Assembly (NCBI GenBank): GCA_910584375.1
Contig: CAJUAH010000003.1
Coordinates: 62,001-126,000, forward strand
Origin: an uncultured Acetatifactor sp.
GTDB taxonomy: Bacteria; Bacillota; Clostridia; Lachnospirales; Lachnospiraceae
Direction of reading: 5' to 3'
DNA length: 64,000 nucleotides
Shown here: positions 58,733 through 64,000 of the stretch, in pieces
Layout: every line of letters begins with the position of its first letter
Position numbering within the stretch: the stretch's first letter is position 1
Made by a program: the position numbers and the translations under genes
The notes under the pieces: model-generated
What the model saw: the letters and a program-made list of their open reading frames with translations, nothing else
Told to the model about the DNA's origin: nothing
Database searches by the model: none

Positions 58733-60553
58733 CTACACATCGATATAGGCTCCGGCCTGCACGCGCCACATCTGCGCATACTTCCCGTTCCTCTTCAGCA
58801 GCCCCTCATGGGTTCCCTGCTCGGCGATCCGGCCCTTCTCCAGCATGATAATATAGTCCGCCAGCCGGGTGGTGGACAGTCTGTGGGAGATAAAGATCAC
58901 CGTCTTGTCCCTGGTGGCCTGCAGCATGGCGTGGTTCAACTGGTATTCCGCGATGGGATCCAGGGCGCTGGAAGGCTCATCCAGAATCATCAGCCCCGCC
59001 TTCTGGTAAAACACCCTGGCTATGGCCAGTTTCTGGCTCTCGCCGCCGGACAGGTTCATACCGTTCTCCATGATCTCCGTTGTCAGCGGGGTATCCAGCC
59101 CCTCCTTCATCTCCTGTACCCTCTCCAGAAGGCCGCTCTCCGAGAGCGCCTGCCGAACCGGTTCCTCTTCACAGCCATCCGCAACATCCATCAGCACGTT
59201 TTCCCGCACAGTTCCCGCGAATATCTTGAAGTCCTGAAAGACCGTGCCGATGGATTCCCGGTATTTATCTACCTGATACTCCCGGATATCCACCCCGTCC
59301 GCAAGGATCTTTCCCGCTCCCACATCGTACAGCCGCATCAGAAGTTTTACCAGCGTAGTCTTTCCGGCGCCGTTATATCCCACCAGCGCGATCTTCTGGC
59401 CCGGCTTAATATGCAGGGAAATATCCTGCAACTGGTTTTCCTCTTCCCTGCCGTAGGCGAAGGAGACTCCCTGCAGCTCGATCTCCCTGGCTCCCTCGAC
59501 CGGCAGCAATCCCTTTCCCGGCACGATCTTGGGCTGATAATCCAGGAAATCCCGGATCTTCTGGACATACAGGCTCGTCTCACAGGCAAAGGGATAGACA
59601 TCCGTGAAAATAGCCATGCCCCGTTTCAGGCGGCCAAAGGAATTGTACAGGATCGCCACGCTGCTGAAAGACAGCGCTCTCCGAACCGTCGCCTGAAAAA
59701 CCAGGTAGGAGATATACAGCACGTCGCTGAAAAAACTGTTGCTCACATACCTTCTCATAAAGCTTAGGAAAAACCTGCGGTTTGCATTCTTTTTTTCCAC
59801 TTGCCAGACTTTCTCATTCGCCTCCTCAAAACGTTCAAACAATACGCCTGATACCTCCGGATTCAACCGCAGCTCCTTGGCATAGTCGCTCAGGTAAAAC
59901 ACCCTCTTTACATAGTCCCTCTTTCTCTCATGGGGATTGCGGGCAATCCGTATCTGGAAGGCCAGACGGTTAAACAACTGGTTGAAGGCAAACGCCATCA
60001 CAAAGGACACCGCCGCAAACAGGATGGAGGCCCTGTCCTTCATAAAAAAGTAAATTCCCGTAGAGACGAAAACCGCAATCCCGGAGGCCGTATTCTGCAA
60101 AAAAGTGACGCACCTGTCAATTTGATTGTCAACCTCCGCCAGCACCAGTACCAGCTGGTCGTAGTATTCCGGGTTGTCATAGCGCTCCAGATCCAGCTCC
60201 TTGGCCTTCTCATAGAACAGGAACTTAATCTTTTCCCGTATCTTGGGACGCTCCTTCTCCATGACGTAATCGCCCACAAACACCGTGAACACCATACCCA
60301 GGGAGATACAGCCCGCCAGGATCAGCAAAAATGTCGCCACCTGGCGAAAGGGATAATGGAACTCCGCCGCCTCCAGCACATAGCCGATGCCATAGGTATG
60401 TTCAAAGAATATGGACACCTGGTTCCGCACAGAATCCAGCACCGCAAAGATCACATATCCGGGCGAGGCCGCCAGGCAGAGCCTGATCAGGAACCAGTTG
60501 TTTTTCCAGACCTGCGCCGCGCTCTGTTTTACTTTCTCTTTCTCCTGTTTCAC
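58733..60553 (-). CDS. ABC exporter half-transporter (606 aa)
   Basis: Permease domain with six spans in residues 20-300 and an ATPase domain with GYNGAGKT, LSGGESQK and LMILDEPSSALD, followed by the His of IFISHRLST. Start is GTG at 60553, overlapping the stop of the partner (GTGA). Together with 60550-62373 it should form a heterodimeric exporter. Substrate unknown; placed between two MFS pumps. Confidence 0.93.
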   Translation of the reverse strand: MKQEKEKVKQSAAQVWKNNWFLIRLCLAASPGYVIFAVLDSVRNQVSIFFEHTYGIGYVLEAAEFHYPFRQVATFLLILAGCISLGMVFTVFVGDYVMEKERPKIREKIKFLFYEKAKELDLERYDNPEYYDQLVLVLAEVDNQIDRCVTFLQNTASGIAVFVSTGIYFFMKDRASILFAAVSFVMAFAFNQLFNRLAFQIRIARNPHERKRDYVKRVFYLSDYAKELRLNPEVSGVLFERFEEANEKVWQVEKKNANRRFFLSFMRRYVSNSFFSDVLYISYLVFQATVRRALSFSSVAILYNSFGRLKRGMAIFTDVYPFACETSLYVQKIRDFLDYQPKIVPGKGLLPVEGAREIELQGVSFAYGREEENQLQDISLHIKPGQKIALVGYNGAGKTTLVKLLMRLYDVGAGKILADGVDIREYQVDKYRESIGTVFQDFKIFAGTVRENVLMDVADGCEEEPVRQALSESGLLERVQEMKEGLDTPLTTEIMENGMNLSGGESQKLAIARVFYQKAGLMILDEPSSALDPIAEYQLNHAMLQATRDKTVIFISHRLSTTRLADYIIMLEKGRIAEQGTHEGLLKRNGKYAQMWRVQAGAYIDV

Positions 60554-62373
60554 AGTTCCACCTCCCTTCCTTCGTCCAGCGCCAGATAATTCATGGCCTG
60601 CTTTTTATACATCTGCGCATAGCTGCCGTCCAGCTCCATCAGCTGCCTGTGGGAGCCCTCCTCGATCAGCCTGCCGTTCTCCAGCATGAAGACCTTGTCA
60701 CAGCTCTTTACGGAAGACAGGCGGTGGGAGATAAAGAGCATGGTATGATCCCTGCCCTCCTTCATGATATTTTTGAACAATTCATACTCCGCGATGGGAT
60801 CCAGGGCGCTGGAGGGTTCGTCAAAGATCTTGACCGGCGATTCCTTCGCAAAAGTCCTCGCCACCGCCAGCTTTTGGTTCTCTCCCCCGGACAGTACCGC
60901 CCCGTCCTCCTCAAACTCCTTTGTCATCATGGTATGTATTCCCTTGGGAAGACTCTGTACCTTTTCGTAGACTCCCGCTCTCTTCAGGGACCTCACCACC
61001 AGCTCGTCCTCATTCTCATAGCGTCTGCCCATCAGGACATTCTCTTTTATCGTCATTCCCATGATGCTGAAATCCTGGAATGTAGTGGCAAACATTTCCC
61101 GGTAAGCGTGCAGGTCGTATTCCCGGATATCCCTTCCGTTGACCCGGATCACGCCGGAGGCAGGATCATAGAGCCGCAGCAGCAGTTTGACGATGGTGGT
61201 CTTTCCGGCCCCGTTGTGCCCCACCAGCGCCGCGATCTCCCCCTTATGCAGCGCAAAGGAAAGATTCTTGATGGTTTCCTCATCCTTGTAGGAAAAACAC
61301 ACGTTGTCGAACACCAGGCTCTCAAACTCTTTTTCCGGCAGGATCCCCTTCTGATCCTCTGGGATTTCCTCCCGATACTCCAAAAATCCCCTGAGATTGT
61401 TTATGAACAGACCGTTTTTCATAATGGCCATGATATCCTCAAAGAGCCGGATCAGGATCCAGGTCATGGCCACCATCAGGCTGCTCATGACCGTGAGCTG
61501 CGCCAGAGAGATGGAGCCTGTCACCAGATGCCGGTAGATGGCGTAGAAGAGCACGCCCTCAAATATGGCCGTGAAAGTGAACGTAATCTTCCAGAAGTTT
61601 AAAAACGCGTTGACAAACGCATATTTTTTTGCCACCCTCACATTGTCCCGGGTCGCCTCATGGTACTGCTTTTTGAGCAGGCGGAAGATCTGGAACAGCC
61701 GAATCTCTTTCGCGTAGTCGGGCAGATACATGGTCCGGTTGACATAGTTCAACACCTTGTCGTTGGGGGCCTGTTCCTGGTACCGTTTAAATTCGTACTT
61801 ATTCTTCCAGTTGCCAAACAGGAAATTGCCCACCAGCGGGCATATGATAAAGAGCACCGCAAAGTGGTCGATCTCATACATAAAGCCAAACACTGCCGCA
61901 GTGGCCACAGCGCCCACCAGCACTCCCCAAAAGCTTGTGATGATGGCGCTGACTTTCGCCTCCGCGCCGTCCATGGCCATGGTGTAGCGGTTGTAAAAAT
62001 CCGGATCCTCATAGCACCTCAGTTCCACGTTGCGGGCCTTGGCGTACAGTTTGCGGTAAACGCCTCCGTACAGCCGGGTGGTCTGCAATGGAAGGATCAC
62101 GTTGTCCGCATAGTTGGTATACAGATTGATCAGGAAAAAAGCCACGCCGCAGACCGCGATAAAGGCAAATATCTCGTTAAAGCTTTTTCCCGTGTCCAGC
62201 GCTCCCACGATCTCCCGCAAAAAAATGGCGTCAAAAAATACCCACTCAAAATAGCCTGCCAGTCTCATAAAAAAACTGTTGACCACCAGGCTTTTGCTGA
62301 TCGTAAATCCCAGTTTCAGGGCATACCAGTCGTTCTTCAGCGTTTTGGCAAAAGACAGCTTGTTCTCTTTCAT
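60550..62373 (-). CDS. ABC exporter half-transporter, partner subunit (607 aa)
   Basis: Same layout as its partner: six spans in the N-terminal half, ATPase with GHNGAGKT, LSGGENQK and VKIFDEPSSALD and the SHRLSS switch. Start at 62373 (MKENKLS) has GGAG about eleven bases upstream; the frame to 62424 is probably leader. Both halves have intact catalytic residues, so a heterodimer of two active subunits is expected. Confidence 0.92.
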   Translation of the reverse strand: MKENKLSFAKTLKNDWYALKLGFTISKSLVVNSFFMRLAGYFEWVFFDAIFLREIVGALDTGKSFNEIFAFIAVCGVAFFLINLYTNYADNVILPLQTTRLYGGVYRKLYAKARNVELRCYEDPDFYNRYTMAMDGAEAKVSAIITSFWGVLVGAVATAAVFGFMYEIDHFAVLFIICPLVGNFLFGNWKNKYEFKRYQEQAPNDKVLNYVNRTMYLPDYAKEIRLFQIFRLLKKQYHEATRDNVRVAKKYAFVNAFLNFWKITFTFTAIFEGVLFYAIYRHLVTGSISLAQLTVMSSLMVAMTWILIRLFEDIMAIMKNGLFINNLRGFLEYREEIPEDQKGILPEKEFESLVFDNVCFSYKDEETIKNLSFALHKGEIAALVGHNGAGKTTIVKLLLRLYDPASGVIRVNGRDIREYDLHAYREMFATTFQDFSIMGMTIKENVLMGRRYENEDELVVRSLKRAGVYEKVQSLPKGIHTMMTKEFEEDGAVLSGGENQKLAVARTFAKESPVKIFDEPSSALDPIAEYELFKNIMKEGRDHTMLFISHRLSSVKSCDKVFMLENGRLIEEGSHRQLMELDGSYAQMYKKQAMNYLALDEGREVEL

Positions 62374-62516
62374 GCTTTTTCTTCTCCAGACAGTGTAAAA
62401 ATCGTTGTCCCTATATCCTATCACCTTTTATAATCTGAAGCAAGAAAAAGACTTGAATTGGTAAAAATAGTGCATAAAAAATCAATCGGTTTCCTTTTCC
62501 CGGCTATAAGGGGCGA

Positions 62517-63749
62517 TTAACAGATTTCCCGCTTAAACAGATTCCTGGCCCCCAGGGCGATGAGCAGAGACACAGCTCCCGCAAACAAAATCGCAACGGA
62601 TTCCATGCCACGGCAGAGCTCGAACAGAACGCCATACAGGGCATTACCCAGAGGCTGGGCGCACATAGCCACAGTGAGCACCACGGCAATCACCTTTCCT
62701 ACCAGATTCTGGGGCGTCTGCGCCTGGATAAAGGACATGACCTGCACCGAAAACACCGTGGCAAAGACCATGATCAGGAAACAGCACACCGTTATGACCA
62801 TATAGACAGCCATTGCGGACGAAAACAGCAAGCCCGCGATTCCCATGGGAAACACACAACCGGCTCCCGCTATGAGGAGGCCGCCCGATCTTTTTATATC
62901 CAGCCTGCCGGCAAAAATTCCCGCCGCCATGCCTCCGGCCAGTCCTCCCGCCGCCAGCGCGCCCTGGGCAAATCCATACAGGGCCTCGCCCAGTCCCAGT
63001 ACCTCCGTGACTATATAAGGCAGACCCACGATGATCATGGAGGACAGAAACAGGTTGATTCCGCAGAGCAACAGCACCACTTTCCAGACAACCGGTTTCT
63101 CTCTCCGGATAAAGCGCACGCTCCCGGCCAGATCCTCCCGCACCGTTCTCCATATACCGCCGCCGACATCCTGTTTTACGAATGGGATACGAATAAAAAT
63201 TTCCATCACCGCCGAGAGGAAAAAACAGGCCACACACACCCACAGCACGGCCTTAAGTCCCCAGAGACCATACAGGACGCCCCCCAGGGCAGGCCCCAGC
63301 AGGGAGGCAATGGAACTGATGGAGTTGATGATGGAATTGGCTTCCATAAAGCGGTCCGGACTCACCAGCGCGGGGATGCTGGCCTGTACCGATGGCTGAT
63401 AAGCGCCCGCGATACCGTACAGGAGCATCATCGTGACGGTCATCAGCACCACCAGGTTCACGCCGCCCATCAGCAGGGTGAAAACCGTAATCACCGCCGC
63501 CGAAAAAAAGTCCAGCGCCACCATGATATTCCGCTTGTTCACCCTGTCCGCCACGATGCCGCCCACCGGCGACAGCAGGATCGCCGGGATAAATGCGCAT
63601 GCCGTCACCGCGCCGTAAAGCGCGGAGGAACCTGTCTGATTCAGCAGATACAGGGGCAGTGCGAAACGCACTGTGGCATTGCCAAACAGCGAGACGATCT
63701 GCCCAATGACCACCATGACAAAATCCTTTGAAAACAATCTCTTTTCCAC
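62517..63749 (-). CDS. Major facilitator exporter (410 aa)
   Basis: Twelve predicted spans, N-terminal FSKDFVMVVIGQIVSLFGNA and the DRVNKRNIMVALD motif between TM2 and TM3, as in MFS_3 drug pumps. Start is GTG at 63749, just after the stop of the upstream gene (63753), with GAGG nearby. Co-directional with the ABC pair. Confidence 0.88.
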   Translation of the reverse strand: MEKRLFSKDFVMVVIGQIVSLFGNATVRFALPLYLLNQTGSSALYGAVTACAFIPAILLSPVGGIVADRVNKRNIMVALDFFSAAVITVFTLLMGGVNLVVLMTVTMMLLYGIAGAYQPSVQASIPALVSPDRFMEANSIINSISSIASLLGPALGGVLYGLWGLKAVLWVCVACFFLSAVMEIFIRIPFVKQDVGGGIWRTVREDLAGSVRFIRREKPVVWKVVLLLCGINLFLSSMIIVGLPYIVTEVLGLGEALYGFAQGALAAGGLAGGMAAGIFAGRLDIKRSGGLLIAGAGCVFPMGIAGLLFSSAMAVYMVITVCCFLIMVFATVFSVQVMSFIQAQTPQNLVGKVIAVVLTVAMCAQPLGNALYGVLFELCRGMESVAILFAGAVSLLIALGARNLFKREIC

Positions 63750-63752
63750 TTC

Positions 63753-64000
63753 TCAGACCTCCATTTCTTCTATTCCGTCAGTCAGCATATGGCGTGTCAA
63801 GCCTGCCGCCATCCCCAGTAGCAGTGCCGCTAAAAGCATTGTCCAGCCAATAATTTCGGGCTGGCTGGCAATCAGGTTCGGCACAAAACACACCAGGATC
63901 ACGGCGCTTACGATCGTCACCGTCATAGACCGTTTTTTCCAGCCGATCACTGTGGCGATTGTACCGATCTCCGCGGAGAGTACGCCTGTCAAAAGGCTGG
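63753..64000 (-). CDS. Integral membrane protein, 3' part only
   Basis: Open to the window edge. At least two hydrophobic spans (VSAVILVCFVPNLIAS and WTMLLAALLLGMAAGLTRHML) and a short acidic tail. Ends three bases before the MFS start. Family not identifiable from this fragment; the true start lies outside the window. Confidence 0.6.
   Translation of the reverse strand, partial: SLLTGVLSAEIGTIATVIGWKKRSMTVTIVSAVILVCFVPNLIASQPEIIGWTMLLAALLLGMAAGLTRHMLTDGIEEMEV

Noticed and set aside
1..64000. tRNA, rRNA, CRISPR arrays, insertion sequences and phage genes
   Set aside because: Gaps between genes were scanned by eye for tRNA arms, repeat-spacer arrays, transposase or integrase motifs; none was convincing. 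A tRNA or RNA-family search would settle it.

Overview
The window looks like chromosomal DNA of a gut-type Lachnospiraceae or related clostridium (Bacillota). Genes are tightly packed with strong AGGAGG-type ribosome binding sites and frequent ATGA, GTGA or TAATG overlaps. The families present are typical of that group: HD-GYP proteins, LolC-like 800-residue permeases, Rpn-type nucleases, a rubrerythrin, a 4Fe-4S aldo/keto reductase and a SleB-type hydrolase. No rRNA, tRNA, CRISPR array, insertion sequence or phage gene was recognised. Most genes lie on the minus strand. The genus assignment is inference.

Layout. 1-1590: a cache/HD-GYP signalling protein that runs off the left edge. 1735-12856: two adjacent ABC units (ATPase plus large FtsX-like permeases) and an intramembrane-type sensor kinase with its regulator. 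One 18-bp site occurs before both the regulator gene and the first ABC gene. 13026-18939: an AraC regulator divergent from an SGNH esterase and a GH115 glucuronidase, a small xylan side-chain module. 18949-21823: a formate/nitrite-type channel co-transcribed with an AgrA/AgrC-like two-component pair. 21986-27580: assorted small genes (CmpB-like membrane protein, two PPOX-fold proteins, rubrerythrin, acyltransferase, Rpn-like nuclease, HAD phosphatase). 27614-31289: a MacA/MacB-type export operon.

31441-41944 is the most interesting region. Six genes (PlsC-like acyltransferase, HD hydrolase, AEP transaminase, PEP mutase, cytidylyltransferase, phosphonopyruvate decarboxylase) encode a complete route from phosphoenolpyruvate to 2-aminoethylphosphonate and plausibly to its CMP-activated form. 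They are followed by a second unit with its own good promoter: an LtaS/EptA-like membrane phosphotransferase, an 84-residue membrane protein, and one polypeptide that joins a YidC/Oxa1 insertase domain to a CDP-glycerol glycerophosphotransferase domain. I read this as a candidate machine for putting aminoethylphosphonate on a cell-surface polymer or lipid. No CDP-alcohol phosphatidyltransferase or LicD-like transferase is encoded here, so the fusion or the LtaS-like enzyme may do the transfer.

42183-57040: housekeeping and accessory genes, including a type I (holin-like) toxin whose ribosome site can be masked by its own leader, an AAA/PD-(D/E)XK protein, a CPBP protease, and a lower-GC patch with a lipoprotein and an amber-interrupted cell-wall hydrolase. 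57041-64000: a drug-efflux neighbourhood. An MFS exporter is preceded by a 26-residue leader peptide embedded in an attenuator-like hairpin; then come a heterodimeric ABC exporter, a second MFS transporter and a truncated membrane gene at the right edge.
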